This document shows, in pieces, positions 38,810 to 49,900 of a stretch of DNA of 64,000 bases (the stretch's first letter is position 1; each line of letters starts with the position of its first letter). The DNA is from Paludibacter sp. (lineage in GTDB: Bacteria; Bacteroidota; Bacteroidia; Bacteroidales; Paludibacteraceae). A program made the position numbers and the translations under genes. The notes under the pieces were generated by a model. That model ran no database searches. It was given only the letters and a program-made list of their open reading frames with translations, and was not told the DNA's origin. The stretch lies in NCBI GenBank assembly GCA_019163375.1, contig JAFLKK010000003.1, positions 62,001 through 126,000 on the forward strand, in the 5' to 3' direction.

Positions 38810-40399
38810 TTATTTAAAATATGCTACTGCCGGATCCGCCAATTTAGGATTCGATGTTAACTCCCTTGCCGGTATTTGTAATTGAAATGAGCTTGGTGTT
38901 GCCGGAAGCACACTTACAACAGGATTATCATCCGGCTTTATAACTGCAGGAGTAGTGGAAGTAGCAGGAGTGTAACTGAAAAAAGTACGATTCTGGGAAT
39001 TAATAATAGCCAACGCTTTATCCTGATTCCAATACGAAAGCCTTACCAGATCCATCCAATATTGCCCTTCAAAAGCAAGTTCAATTCTTCTTTCGTTCAA
39101 AAGCGCATCCAACGTTATGGTGCTAAGCGGGTCAACACCTGCTCTTGCACGCACTTTGTTGAAATACTTCAAGGCATCGGGATCTGAAGTGGAGGGATTA
39201 CTTCCCATAATAGCTTCGGCATAAATCAGATATACATCGGCTAAACGAAGAAGTGCATTATGTTCGGGAGATGAAGACCAACTCATAAGAGGCGAACTAT
39301 TATCTTTTTCATTGCCAATAATGTGTTTTTTCAAACTTACACCGTTAGCTTTATAACCACCACCTGCAGCATTCAATTCAGGAAAATAATCGCCATTCAC
39401 CATAATGGTAGCTTTTCGCCTTAAGCTATCTTGAGCAGAATAGATTGAAAAAAAGCCGGTTGTAGGTTTCATAGAACCCCATCCGCCGATTTTATACGGC
39501 ATAACTTCTGAGCTTGGTGCATAGTTATTCAAAAAATTACCCATGTTATATTCAGCACCTGCTGCCCATTGCAAAGCAAATAAATCTTCCGGAACATCAT
39601 TAAATTGTACCTTGAATAGATCAGAATAACTTGGTTGTAAAGCTATCCCACTGTTTTTGCACACATTGCCTGCATATAACTTTGCGCTATCCAGCAAAGC
39701 TTGGTTGCGTGTGCCCTTGCCATCCAAACTAGCTTCAGTTAAATACACTTTGCTCAGCATGCCTTGTGCACTCCAAGTAGTTACCCGACCTTTTACATCG
39801 GTAAGCGGCAGGTTTTGTGCTGCAAATGTTAGATCGTTGGTTATGAATTTGTACACATCTTTAGTAATAATGCGATTAATCAGGGGTTGAGATAGCAATT
39901 TACTATTGTCTTCCACAATGGGTACAGGTCCCCAAAGCATTGTTAAGTAAAAATAAGCTACGCCACGTATAAACCTTGCTTCGGCTATCGCCGCATTTTT
40001 ATCTAATGTAGTAACCGTGGCCGGAGCATATTGTTGTATGCCGAGAATAGTATTGTTGCATTGTCCAATAACATTGTATAAGCCTGTCCATGCCTGATTT
40101 GCTTTACCGTTAGAAGCCGAAAGGTTTACCGCGAAAAGTTCATTATTATCAGAACCCTGATATTGTCCTGTAGTTCCGTTTCCGGATATAACATCGCCAA
40201 ATGATAATATTTCAGCATTCCATTGCCCCCAAACAGGTCCATAAAGGTTGGAAGTAGCCAATCTTATTTCTGTTGTAGTTTGGTAGAAATTATTCGCCGC
40301 AATTTCAGATTGCGAAGGACGATCGAGAAAACTATCTTTACATCCGGCTATTGCCACCAGCAGTAACAAAGGGATGATTATTTTATTGAATGATTTCAT
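38810..40399 (-). CDS. SusD/RagB-family starch-binding-like lipoprotein (second pair)
   Basis: The protein has 529 residues with a lipobox (LLLLVAIAGCKDSFLDR, Cys20). The sequence after the Cys, KDSFLDRPSQSEI, and the C-terminal RELTSNPKLADP segment are typical of RagB/SusD proteins. The internal RADVYLIYAEAIM-like stretch (LLRLADVYLIYAEAIMGSNP) belongs to the SusD TPR-containing core, and ERRIELAFEGQYWMDLVRL is the conserved C-terminal motif. It forms the lid of the SusCD transporter and starts 16 bases after the SusC stop. Confidence 0.95.
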   Translation of the reverse strand: MKSFNKIIIPLLLLVAIAGCKDSFLDRPSQSEIAANNFYQTTTEIRLATSNLYGPVWGQWNAEILSFGDVISGNGTTGQYQGSDNNELFAVNLSASNGKANQAWTGLYNVIGQCNNTILGIQQYAPATVTTLDKNAAIAEARFIRGVAYFYLTMLWGPVPIVEDNSKLLSQPLINRIITKDVYKFITNDLTFAAQNLPLTDVKGRVTTWSAQGMLSKVYLTEASLDGKGTRNQALLDSAKLYAGNVCKNSGIALQPSYSDLFKVQFNDVPEDLFALQWAAGAEYNMGNFLNNYAPSSEVMPYKIGGWGSMKPTTGFFSIYSAQDSLRRKATIMVNGDYFPELNAAGGGYKANGVSLKKHIIGNEKDNSSPLMSWSSSPEHNALLRLADVYLIYAEAIMGSNPSTSDPDALKYFNKVRARAGVDPLSTITLDALLNERRIELAFEGQYWMDLVRLSYWNQDKALAIINSQNRTFFSYTPATSTTPAVIKPDDNPVVSVLPATPSSFQLQIPARELTSNPKLADPAVAYFK

Positions 40400-40415
40400 A
40401 AATAGTAGTGTTTTT

Positions 40416-43400
40416 TTAATTTAATTTCAAGTTCATACCAAATGTAAATACTCTTGGTTGAGGATAATAACCATTATCATATCCGGCCTGAAGGGGATCC
40501 CATGAACCAACTTCTGGATCCATACCGGTATATTTTGTGATTGTAAATACATTGGAAACATTAATATAAACTCTGAGTGAATTTATTTTTATTTTTGCCA
40601 ATAAATTTTTCGGTAAATTATATCCCAATGTAATGTTTTTACAACGAATAAATGAACCATCTTCTAAATACAAATCTGAAAAACGTCCATTTTCATTGGT
40701 ATTGTCATTTCGAACTGAAATGATTTTTGTATTCGGATTAGTAACATATACATTATTTACATTATTCTTATCGCCGGTAGGATCTATCAAAGCAGGGCGG
40801 GCATAGTCCAATACCCCAACAAAATAGTTGGTATTATTTTGAGGGCTATTTTGCGAAACCGCCAATTGATTATACACTTTGTTACCTACACTTCCGCTAA
40901 AGAAAATGTTTAAATCAAAGTTTTTGTAGTTCACTGAATTGTTGAACCCGAATTGGAATTTTGGAAGAGGTGAACCTAAGAATGTTTGGTCTTTTGTGTC
41001 AATAACACCATCGCCATTTAAGTCTTTGAACATACGGTCGCCATACCAAATACCAGTAGGCGATGATGAAATAGGACGGGCATTACCGGATTGGTCGGCC
41101 GGCAAAGCATGGGTTTTGAAATCGTTAGCTGTAGCAAATATGCCGTCATCAACATAGCCATAAAATTCACCAATAGCTCGCCCTACTACAGTTCTTGAGT
41201 TTGATTGCGTAAGGTTGGCATCTTTACCTCCCGCACCTAAGCTCATTACTTTGTTGACATTACGAGATATGGTAAAATCAGTTTTCCATGTTAAATTTTT
41301 AGTGCGTATACTGGTAATTCCTACTCTAATATCGAAGCCTTTATTGCTGATAGAACCCACATTTACGTAAGGCGACTCCATGGAGCCTGGAGACCAGCCG
41401 GTTGAAAGACCGGAGTACTCAGGAAAAGGTTGTTTTAATAAAAGACCATCTGTAAAACGGTCATAATAATCGACCGAGAAATTTAACCTCCAATCAAAGA
41501 ATGCAGCATCTAATCCAATATTTGCATTTGTTGTTTTTTCCCATGTTACTTCAGGATTTCCTAAATTTTTTTGATACTGTCCAATTCCGCTTAACCCATT
41601 GGCCACGGTTTTAAGCATGGTTATATACGTATTTTGAGGAATTCCCTGATTATTGGTTAAACCATAGCCGAGTCTTAATTTTAACTCGTCAACAGCTTTT
41701 ACATTTGCCAAAAACTTCTCGTTGTTTATTTTCCAAGCAAAGGCACCGGAAGATGTAGTTGCCCAACGGATGTCTTTAGGAAATTTATCGGAGCCATCTT
41801 GACGAACGTTTACCGTAAATAAATATTTGTCTATCAAGCTAAAATTAACACGTCCGAAATATGATTCTGATGCTCCCTGACCATAACTACCACCATTTTT
41901 TGAAGTAGAAATATCGCCACTGTTAATAGCTTGCACACTATTAGCAGGGAAAGTAGAACGACTTGCTGAAACATTTGCAGATTTACCCAAATTAGCCTCG
42001 TGCCCAATTAATACGCTTAAACTGTTCTTGCCAAAACTAGGACTATAGGTAAGAAAATTTCGTATTAAGGTATTAATGTCTTTTCCGGCGCTATACGAAG
42101 ATGAAGTTGGGCCGGCGGTAGTAAATTTTCCATACGTAGTTTGAGGCTGAAAGCCTTCATTTGAGTTGAAATCAAAATTACCCGTCACCTCATTTCTCAA
42201 CAATAAATTTTTGGAAAATTTTATTTCGGCATACGCGTTACTATATAGTGTATATCTGTAATTCATATTTTTGTTAACAAGAGCCGCTGCAACAGGATTT
42301 ACAACCGGGTCAACCCAATTGGAAGTATTGGAAACACCTCCCCAGGTTCCATCAGTGTTTTTTACAGGGATATCAGCTGTTAATTTTAAGGCGTCTTGAA
42401 TTACACCTGAAGAACTTCCACCTGATTGTACATTTTCAACAACATGTGCTAATTGAAGGCTAGTACCTACTTTTAACCAATTAGTAGTTTGATTATCTAA
42501 GTTCAAGCGCACAGAATAGCGTTGAAATTTAGAGCCAAGAGCAATACCGTCTTGGTTAAAGTAACCTAAAGAAAACAAGTATTGAGTTCTCTTATCACCA
42601 CCGTTTATTGTAATGGAATGATTTTGCATGGGTGCATCGCGGAATAATTCACTTTGCCAATCGGTACCGGTTCCTAAATACTTAGGATTGGCAAACTCCG
42701 GTCTTTTATCCCAATCATATCCATAACCCCATGTTGAAGCAAGTGAAGTGGCTCTGTCGTTTAATATTGTTGCAAGTTGTTGTAAATTGACAGTTGGAAG
42801 CCTTTTCGCTATTTGCTGAAAGCCATAATAGCCGTCGTACGATATTTGAGGAGCAGAGACAGTACCTCTTTTGGTCGTAATTACAATAACACCATTGGTT
42901 GCTGCCGAACCATAAATAGCAGTGGCAGAGGCATCTTTTAATACGTCAATGTTTTCAATTTCAGAAGGGTTAATCGTGTTTAAGGGATTGGATCCGGTAT
43001 TTTTGTCTCCGTTAGTTTGCGGAAGAATAACACCATCTATAACATACAATGGCGAATTGGATCCACTAATTGAAGATATACCATGTATCTGGATAGATAC
43101 ACCACCACCGGGTTGACCCGATACTTGTTGCACTACAAGCCCGGCAACTTTTCCCTGCAAGGCTTGATCGAAAGTAGCAGGTTGAGTTTTCATAAGGTCT
43201 TTGCCACTAATGGAAGAAATAGCTCCGGTAACATCTCCTCTTTTCTGTGTTCCATACCCGATGACTACTAAATCTTTTAATTCTTTAGTGTTTTCTTCTA
43301 AACGAATTTTCAATTGTGCTCCACTCACTTTTACTTCTTGAGTTGTGTAACCGATATAACTCACTTTAAGCGTTTCGCCTACTTTGGCTTTGATGGTAAA

Positions 43401-43634
43401 GGCGCCATTTATGTCGGTCATAGCACCTTGATTTGAACCCTTTACTAAAATACTTACACCAATAAGGGCTTGTCCACTCGACTGTTCTAATACAGTACCC
43501 GTAACTGTTGTCACATCGGAATTTTGAGCCGATGCCATCCCAAACGAGCATAGCATTACCGCGAGGATTGCATACTTGTTCAAAAGGTTTTTTGCTGCCT
43601 TTTGAACGCATCGAATCACATGATTTTCATTCAT
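40416..43634 (-). CDS. SusC/RagA-family TonB-dependent outer-membrane transporter (second pair)
   Basis: The protein has 1072 residues with a signal peptide ending at ASAQN (about 37). A carboxypeptidase-regulatory-like domain (about 43-120, GTVLEQSSGQALIGVSILVKG) precedes the plug (about 130-235, LYVIDGVILPQ, then NPSEIENIDVLKDASATAIYG) and the beta-barrel. The last strand ends FGMNLKLN. It would import oligosaccharides with the adjoining SusD. Its N-terminus MNENHVIRCVQKAAK is nearly the same as that of the other SusC (MNEKHVIQCVRKVTK), but the barrels differ. Its upstream gap carries a 69-bp element shared with the other susC and a decayed gene tail. Confidence 0.96.
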   Translation of the reverse strand: MNENHVIRCVQKAAKNLLNKYAILAVMLCSFGMASAQNSDVTTVTGTVLEQSSGQALIGVSILVKGSNQGAMTDINGAFTIKAKVGETLKVSYIGYTTQEVKVSGAQLKIRLEENTKELKDLVVIGYGTQKRGDVTGAISSISGKDLMKTQPATFDQALQGKVAGLVVQQVSGQPGGGVSIQIHGISSISGSNSPLYVIDGVILPQTNGDKNTGSNPLNTINPSEIENIDVLKDASATAIYGSAATNGVIVITTKRGTVSAPQISYDGYYGFQQIAKRLPTVNLQQLATILNDRATSLASTWGYGYDWDKRPEFANPKYLGTGTDWQSELFRDAPMQNHSITINGGDKRTQYLFSLGYFNQDGIALGSKFQRYSVRLNLDNQTTNWLKVGTSLQLAHVVENVQSGGSSSGVIQDALKLTADIPVKNTDGTWGGVSNTSNWVDPVVNPVAAALVNKNMNYRYTLYSNAYAEIKFSKNLLLRNEVTGNFDFNSNEGFQPQTTYGKFTTAGPTSSSYSAGKDINTLIRNFLTYSPSFGKNSLSVLIGHEANLGKSANVSASRSTFPANSVQAINSGDISTSKNGGSYGQGASESYFGRVNFSLIDKYLFTVNVRQDGSDKFPKDIRWATTSSGAFAWKINNEKFLANVKAVDELKLRLGYGLTNNQGIPQNTYITMLKTVANGLSGIGQYQKNLGNPEVTWEKTTNANIGLDAAFFDWRLNFSVDYYDRFTDGLLLKQPFPEYSGLSTGWSPGSMESPYVNVGSISNKGFDIRVGITSIRTKNLTWKTDFTISRNVNKVMSLGAGGKDANLTQSNSRTVVGRAIGEFYGYVDDGIFATANDFKTHALPADQSGNARPISSSPTGIWYGDRMFKDLNGDGVIDTKDQTFLGSPLPKFQFGFNNSVNYKNFDLNIFFSGSVGNKVYNQLAVSQNSPQNNTNYFVGVLDYARPALIDPTGDKNNVNNVYVTNPNTKIISVRNDNTNENGRFSDLYLEDGSFIRCKNITLGYNLPKNLLAKIKINSLRVYINVSNVFTITKYTGMDPEVGSWDPLQAGYDNGYYPQPRVFTFGMNLKLN

Positions 43635-43988
43635 AATTCATTCTTTTAATTTAAAGTTAATAATTGTCTGTGTTTAATTTAAAGCTAAATAATTGGTCAA
43701 CTCGTTCATTCAATTTTCAATTGTTTAATCATTTTTTTTAATCATTATTTTAGGGTGATAAGTAATACTCAAAATAGGATGTCGTATTTTTATTTTTCAA
43801 AACGATGGTGTTTTAAAACTTTTCAGGGGCTTTGTTTGATAATAATTAATCAACAAACCGCTTATGAATACGCTGAAAATGGACTTTAAGTTACAACCGT
43901 ATTATACTACTATATCATTGAAAAATGCGACATTATTTGGTTCCGTGTATTTTGTTGTTTAAATATGTTCTTTACCAATAAAAATCTG

Positions 43989-44057
43989 GGTAAAAGTATC
44001 TTAAGTTTTATTATAGTATAGGACTGTTTTGTATCAGAAAACAGTCACATTTGTTGC
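43989..44057 (-). promoter_or_regulatory. Conserved susC upstream element, copy 2
   Basis: Sixty-nine bases align without gaps to 50179-50247, about 56 of 69 identical by eye. The best conserved part reads, on the minus strand, AATAAAACTTAAGATAC and then a TTTACC segment, where TACYTTTA resembles the -7 box. Upstream of it lies TGAYACAAAAC and GCAACA(A/T)ATGTG. Here it is 355 bases from the susC start. It is a candidate promoter with an operator for the sensor-regulator encoded at 53516-57547. Confidence 0.7.
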
Positions 44058-44155
44058 AATCAATACATTACAACAATATGTCTATATCTTACTTACTGAT
44101 AATTAGCGAGATAGTGCGGCTGTTTACAACGTTTAAAATCAGTTTTAAAGTCGTT

Positions 44156-44275
44156 TTATCGGATAATAGAGAAAGATTTAGTCGATGTACAATGGCTGTT
44201 TTTTGCAGATATTAAATAAAATCCGTTAGATAATGTTGACACATGTCTGTCCGCTTGCTTTAGAAGAAGTGATGA
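44156..44275 (-). pseudogene. Decayed tail of a T9SS-sorted protein, related to the GH44 C-terminus
   Basis: The minus strand has an open stretch from 44275 to a stop at 44156, without a start. Its last 28 codons, beginning VSTLSNGFYL, match the last 28 of the GH44 gene at 19 positions, including the TSTK segment. DNA similarity extends across that part (AAATAAAATCC and flanks on the plus strand). It therefore is a remnant of the secretion-signal end of a GH44 copy or of a related T9SS protein. It lies 98 bases upstream of the conserved susC element, in the same order as GH44 and its own susC. Confidence 0.75.
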
Positions 44276-44324
44276 TTATGATAGTTTGCAAAATAGAATT
44301 ACTTTAAAAAAGACGATGAAAAAA

Positions 44325-44362
44325 GAGGTTGACTGTTCCGTACTAGCGGAGCAATCAACCTC
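44325..44362 (-). terminator. Hairpin terminator after the first SusC operon
   Basis: A 16-bp imperfect stem (GAGGTTGA...TCCG / CGGA...TCAACCTC) with a 6-base loop begins 30 bases after the lipoprotein stop. On the minus strand it is followed by TTTTTTCATCG. Confidence 0.8.
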
Positions 44363-44391
44363 AAAAAATAGTATCAACGAGCTATTCTTCG

Positions 44392-45228
44392 TTAATGCGA
44401 ATCGTAATAATCTTTAGAAATATAATTGTAAATCATCCAAGCACCAGGGCCAGTCACAGCAAGAAGTTGCATACGGTCGGCATCAAGTGTTTTGATAGTC
44501 ATTTTGGCATTCCAGTTTAAAACTTCTTTGCCTTTTGCTTTATCATGTATAACTTGTGCTCCATAGGTTATCAACTGATTTGTACCTGGGAACAACATAA
44601 ATTTACCGGTGCCTGACAAATCTGGAAACATCTTATTATCAGATTTGAAATTAGCATTGCCAATAAGATCAAAGGTCATGGTGCCGTAATCTCCGGCAGA
44701 GACACCAGCCCATCCAATATCAGCAAATGCAGGATCCCATTCCCAGCCGGTACCACCAAAGTAAAATGGTCCAGCGAAATACTTGCTCTTACCATTTGCA
44801 TCTAAATCCAACACCCATGTTTTTGATTTTCCAATCCCACCTGTGAGATTAGTCCACATTGGTCCGCTTACATAGTCCGCGTCAATAGTGGTAATATCGA
44901 AAACATAAGGATCGGCAGTAACGATTCCGCCCGGAGTTTCCACACTGTATAAAATTGTGTCGCCTATTGCAGGGAAAGGAATAACTATAGTATCAGTCAA
45001 TTTAACTGAGGTTCCTACAGGAGTTGTCCAGAATGGCTGTGCATTAGGGGTTAGACTCTTCAGAATATATTTATTGGGGTTTGTAGCATCCTTCGTTACG
45101 CTGAATTTCAAAGCACTTTTGTCTAATGGCGCTTTTAATTGATATTCATCGGGCGTACAAGCAAAAAATACCATTGTCATCAGAGACAATATCGAAAATA
45201 ATTTAAATATTTTGTTCATAATAATCAT
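44392..45228 (-). CDS. Surface lipoprotein of the SusE/SGBP type
   Basis: The protein has about 278 residues, with a second in-frame ATG three codons in (MNKIFKLFSILSL). The lipobox MVFFACTPDEYQL marks a lipoprotein (Cys at about 24). A short Ig/PKD-like domain (about 30-125) is followed by a 150-residue beta domain rich in Trp and aromatic residues (TWVLDLDANGKSKYFAGPFYFGGTGWEWDP). It has no similarity that can be recognised to the other SGBP in the window. By position, 15 bases after SusD, it should be the glycan-binding partner of that transporter. A terminator follows directly. Confidence 0.72.
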   Translation of the reverse strand: MIIMNKIFKLFSILSLMTMVFFACTPDEYQLKAPLDKSALKFSVTKDATNPNKYILKSLTPNAQPFWTTPVGTSVKLTDTIVIPFPAIGDTILYSVETPGGIVTADPYVFDITTIDADYVSGPMWTNLTGGIGKSKTWVLDLDANGKSKYFAGPFYFGGTGWEWDPAFADIGWAGVSAGDYGTMTFDLIGNANFKSDNKMFPDLSGTGKFMLFPGTNQLITYGAQVIHDKAKGKEVLNWNAKMTIKTLDADRMQLLAVTGPGAWMIYNYISKDYYDSH

Positions 45229-45242
45229 CGTTTAAAGTTAAT

Positions 45243-46880
45243 TTACCAGCCTTGATTTTGTTTCAATACTCCGCCCGAAAGCGTTATCTGGGTATTCGGA
45301 ATCTGCATAAAACCTTTAGTGGCTTTAATTTTAGTTGCATCATATGTTATAATGTCAGCAACACCACCACTCTTAACCGTCTGAGCCGTTGCAGCAATTG
45401 TATTAGCAGCATTATCTAACCCTGTGCGCAATAAATCCCAATAGCGAATACCTTCAAAGGCAAACTCAAAACGGCGCTCTGCTTGGATATCAGCCAAGGA
45501 AACAGTTGTTACAGCAGTCAAACCTGCGCGTTTGTGAACTTTATTGAAATAGGCAACTGCGTTAGGAGAACCCAGTTCGGCAGCCATCAGCAGTACATCG
45601 GCATAACGGATCTGTACATAATCCTGATCTTGAGAACTTTGAAAGTCCTTTGAGCCGCCTGTGTCAGAAGTGCCATCAGGCAATGCAGTGGGAGAGTATT
45701 TCTTAACTGTATACCCAGTGTACTCTTTTTGATCAGTTATATTAAACTTGCTTTCTATGTTTTCACCAACAAGATCAATCACAGAAGCTGTTCTGCGTTT
45801 GTCACCGTTAGGATATGCATTTACAAGTTGAGGATTAACTGTACAAGCACCCCAACCTTTTCCGTATGGCGAGAAGTTTGTTCCACGCATACCCATCATT
45901 ACAAGCCAGCCGTTTCCATCAGACATACCATTATAATCTGATGTACTGTTGAATTTTTGGGCAAACACGACTTCTTTATTTCCTTTTCCTGCATAACCCG
46001 ATTTATCCAATGTATTGCTGGCAGGTACAGGAACATAGCTTGCTGCCCGCCAAAGTTTATTATAAGGTATAGTATCGAATTCGTTACTCGAAATTACATC
46101 TTCCAAACCGGCTAAGACCTCTGGTTTTGTTACTCCAAGATCGTCTTTAGCGTAGTAACCTGTATAAAACAAATATACACGGGCTAACATAGCTTCAGCT
46201 GCATAACGCGTTACGCGTCCATCGTTCGTTGCAGCCTGAGCTTTTGGATAGGCATCAGCAGGAATATTGGCTGCTGCAAATTTCAAGTCGCTGGCAATCA
46301 ATTTATATACATCCGAAGGATTAGCCTGAGGAGTGTTATTGACAGATGGCTCAGTCAATAAAGGAACATTTTCAAACATACGAACCAGATCAAAATACAT
46401 AAGTGCACGTAAAAAACGTGTTTCTCCTTCGATACGTTTTTTCGTTTTCGCAACTACAGTTGTGTCAGTAGATTTCCATGATGAAACAGTTGGCAGTTTT
46501 TGTAACAAATTGTTGCAACGGAAAATAGCTTTATAATATTTGCTCCAAGTATCATTAAAAACATTGTTATCTGCCGGAGATTGGCTTTTATCCAACCTGT
46601 CAATCATTTGATAACCCCTGCCATCATTAGCTCCGGTTCCACCAAAGCATTCATCTGAAGCAACAGTAGCAACCAGATAAATTGGAAATCCGGAGCTTGT
46701 AGATTGCAATCCATCGTAACATCCTACCAATGCCATTTCGGCATCAGCTTCGGTTTTGTAAAAATTCTCATCGAGCAGGCTTGTTTTCGGTTCTGAATTC
46801 AGAAAACTATCTGCACATGACGAAAAAATACTGAGGGTCAAAGCCCCTGCTATCAGTATATTTAATTTGAATATCTTCAT
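45243..46880 (-). CDS. SusD/RagB-family lipoprotein (first pair)
   Basis: The protein has 545 residues with a lipobox (LTLSIFSSCADSFLN, Cys23). It carries the SusD pattern SFLNSEPKTSLLDENFYKTEADAEMALVG at the start, RYADVLLMAAELG and ERRFEFAFEGIRYWDLLRTG near the end. It is the lid of the transporter encoded upstream and starts 22 bases after the SusC stop. It is clearly a different subtype from the SusD at 38810-40399. Confidence 0.95.
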   Translation of the reverse strand: MKIFKLNILIAGALTLSIFSSCADSFLNSEPKTSLLDENFYKTEADAEMALVGCYDGLQSTSSGFPIYLVATVASDECFGGTGANDGRGYQMIDRLDKSQSPADNNVFNDTWSKYYKAIFRCNNLLQKLPTVSSWKSTDTTVVAKTKKRIEGETRFLRALMYFDLVRMFENVPLLTEPSVNNTPQANPSDVYKLIASDLKFAAANIPADAYPKAQAATNDGRVTRYAAEAMLARVYLFYTGYYAKDDLGVTKPEVLAGLEDVISSNEFDTIPYNKLWRAASYVPVPASNTLDKSGYAGKGNKEVVFAQKFNSTSDYNGMSDGNGWLVMMGMRGTNFSPYGKGWGACTVNPQLVNAYPNGDKRRTASVIDLVGENIESKFNITDQKEYTGYTVKKYSPTALPDGTSDTGGSKDFQSSQDQDYVQIRYADVLLMAAELGSPNAVAYFNKVHKRAGLTAVTTVSLADIQAERRFEFAFEGIRYWDLLRTGLDNAANTIAATAQTVKSGGVADIITYDATKIKATKGFMQIPNTQITLSGGVLKQNQGW

Positions 46881-46902
46881 AATAATGTGTATTTAAAAGT
46901 AT

Positions 46903-49900
46903 TTAAAATTTAAGGTTAACTCCTACCAGTACTGTTCTAGGACGTGGATAATATCCTAAATCAACGCCTGTAACCCAGTTGTCTACACCATATCCAATTT
47001 CAGGATCCATTCCATTGTACTTTGTGAATGTGAATGCGTTCTGTACCGAACCATATACTCGGCACTGACTAATGGCTTTAAGATGAATGAGTTTAGCAAA
47101 GTCGTAACCAAGACTTATATTGCTGATCCGCAAATAATCTCCGGCATGCACATAAAGATCTGAGAACTGCCAGTTGATATTATTAACTGTAACGCGTGGA
47201 ATTCGGTTTGATGTTCCTTCACCTGTCCAGCGATTTAGAATCTCTGTTGTATAGTTTGATTGTGCTCCAACCTGACCGTATGCTTGAACAATCTTATTAC
47301 CAATTGCTCCCGTTGCATTTACACTAAAATCAAAGCTTTTGTATTGAAAACCCAATGTAAATCCACCAGTTATTGTAGGCATACCATTCCCTAAATCAAC
47401 TTTATCTTTGGTATCAATAACACCATCTTTATTTTGATCAACGTATCTTACATCACCCGGTTGTACATCCGATTGTGAAATTCCATTTCCTGCGGCTCTC
47501 CATGCAGCAATATCTGCTTGACTTTGGAAAAGACCGTCGGTTTGGTATCCCCAGAAATATCCTAAGGCATGTCCGTTTTCGGCACGATAGAATTCCTCCG
47601 AGTTGGCATACAACATATTGGTGTATCCGTGTATCATACCATCTACTGTCGGGATCTGTCCTACAACATTCTTATTATAAGCACCATTCACTCCAATGTT
47701 GTATTTAAAATCGCCGATATTGTCGTTCCAGCTAAGTGACAATTCAATACCTGTGTTTTTTACATTGCCACCATTAATCATCCAGCTATCAAAGCCGGAT
47801 GTCGCTTGAAGGGGACTCTGCACCAACCAGTCTTTACTGGTTTTAATATAGAAATCTCCAATTACATATAAACGGTTTTTTAGGAAACGGGCATCAATCC
47901 CAATATTTGTTTGTTCGGATGCCTCCCATTTCAGGTCTTTTTTTGGCATTTCTTTCTGATAAGCACCTGCCGTATTTACACCTGCATTACCAAAATCGTA
48001 AAACGCTGCCGGATTGCTACCACTTACAGCTGTAGAAGTGCTGATAAGTGCCGCGTATTTAAAATCACCTATATTTTGATTACCCACTTGTCCCCAGCTA
48101 GCACGTAACTTCAACTGATCAAGCCAATCGGTTGTCGAAGCCATAAAAGATTCATTGCTAATTGTCCAACCCGCAGATACAGATGGGAAGTATCCCCAAC
48201 GGTGACCCGAAGCAAATCTCGAAGAACCATCAGCTCTCAATGTTGCATTCAACATATATTTTTCCTTATAGTTGTAACCCAATCTTCCGAAATAAGAAAG
48301 GCGGCTATAATCAACAGATGGGGCACCTCCTACAACGCGTGTTTCTATAACGGTTTTGCCATCAGTATCGAGATGAGCTTTCCCAGTAGTATTATCTAGA
48401 TACGCGTGATTAAAATTATCCATTTGTGGCACCAAATTCCAATTGCTTCCCGACATGCCTACACCCTGAAATTTCACAGCTTCAGTTCCAACTAAAGCAT
48501 TGAAAGCATGCTCTTCATTTACTTTAAAATCATAACTAGCTGTATTTGTCCAGGTAAGAGTTTTACCACTGCTCATGTTTTGGTTAACAGTCTCGTGGTC
48601 TTCATTATACGAATAAACTGAAAATCGATATATCGGGCTTAAGCTATGGTAGTTTGTAGCGTAATAGTTAATCCCTAGAGTAGATTTAATCTTCAGGTTC
48701 TTGATAGGTTGAAGTTCTGCATAAATATCACCTAATAGTTTTTGGTTCGAGGACAGATTATTGGTATTTGTCATCATTGCACCATAAGGATTACCATCTG
48801 TCGTATTCCATAAGGATTTGCTTGTGTCGTTATACGGACTGTCATAAAGATTATTGTCGCTATACACCGGTGCTAAAGGAGAAGTACCGAAAGCACCACG
48901 TAATGTATTGCCCCACTGATTTCCAACAGCTATACCTACATTGTTGATATAATTGAAATTTAAGTGCTGACCAACAACGAGTACATCTTTATATAATTTG
49001 TGTTCAGTATTTAACCGAGCACCATAACGTTCATAGTTTGAAACAGACGAACCGCCAACTATACCTTCTTGCGAATTGTAACTTAATGACAAAGAATAGG
49101 TTGATGTTTCTGATCCACCAGTAATATTCAGAGAGTAATTTTGGGTCTTAGCATCCTTTTTTAGCATTTGTCCTATCCAGTCTGTATCAGCTAAGGTACC
49201 TTTTGAAGCCCAGTTAAACGGAGAAAGTCCGGAATTAATCTGCTGTTCATCCATAATCATTTTATATTCCTTCGCATTCAATAAAGGAACTTGTCGTTCA
49301 ACATTTTGGACTCCATAATATGCATCAAATGATACTTGACCTTTCCCTTTAGTTCCTTGTTTTGTTGTTACCAGAATAACGCCATTGGCAGCCTGTGAAC
49401 CATAAATAGCGGCGGAAGCAGCATCTTTCAAGACATCAATGGATTGAATATCAGATGCATTTAGCGTTGTTATATCTCCTTCAATACCATCTATAATGTA
49501 TAATGGTCCTGAATTTCCAGTTGTTCCCAAACCACGAATGGTCACTTTCATGTCAGATCCGGGCTGTCCAGAAGTTGACGAAATGCTTACGCCGGGTGTT
49601 TTACCTTGTAGGGCTTGCAAAGGGTTACTGGTATTCATTTTAGCCAGTTCATCACCTTTTACTTGTAAAGTAGCACCGGTATTCAGTTTTTTCTTCTGAA
49701 CGCCATACCCTACAACTACTACTTCATCTAAACTTTTGCTATCTTCTTTTAATTTAATTGTTAAGTTAGATCCAGCTACTTTTATTACCTGAGGCAAATA
49801 CCCAATGTACGAAACAGAAAGTGTTTCGCCAGTTTTAGCTTGGAGCGTGAATGTTCCATTGAAATCGGTAACGGTTCCAACATTTGAGCCCTTTACCATA

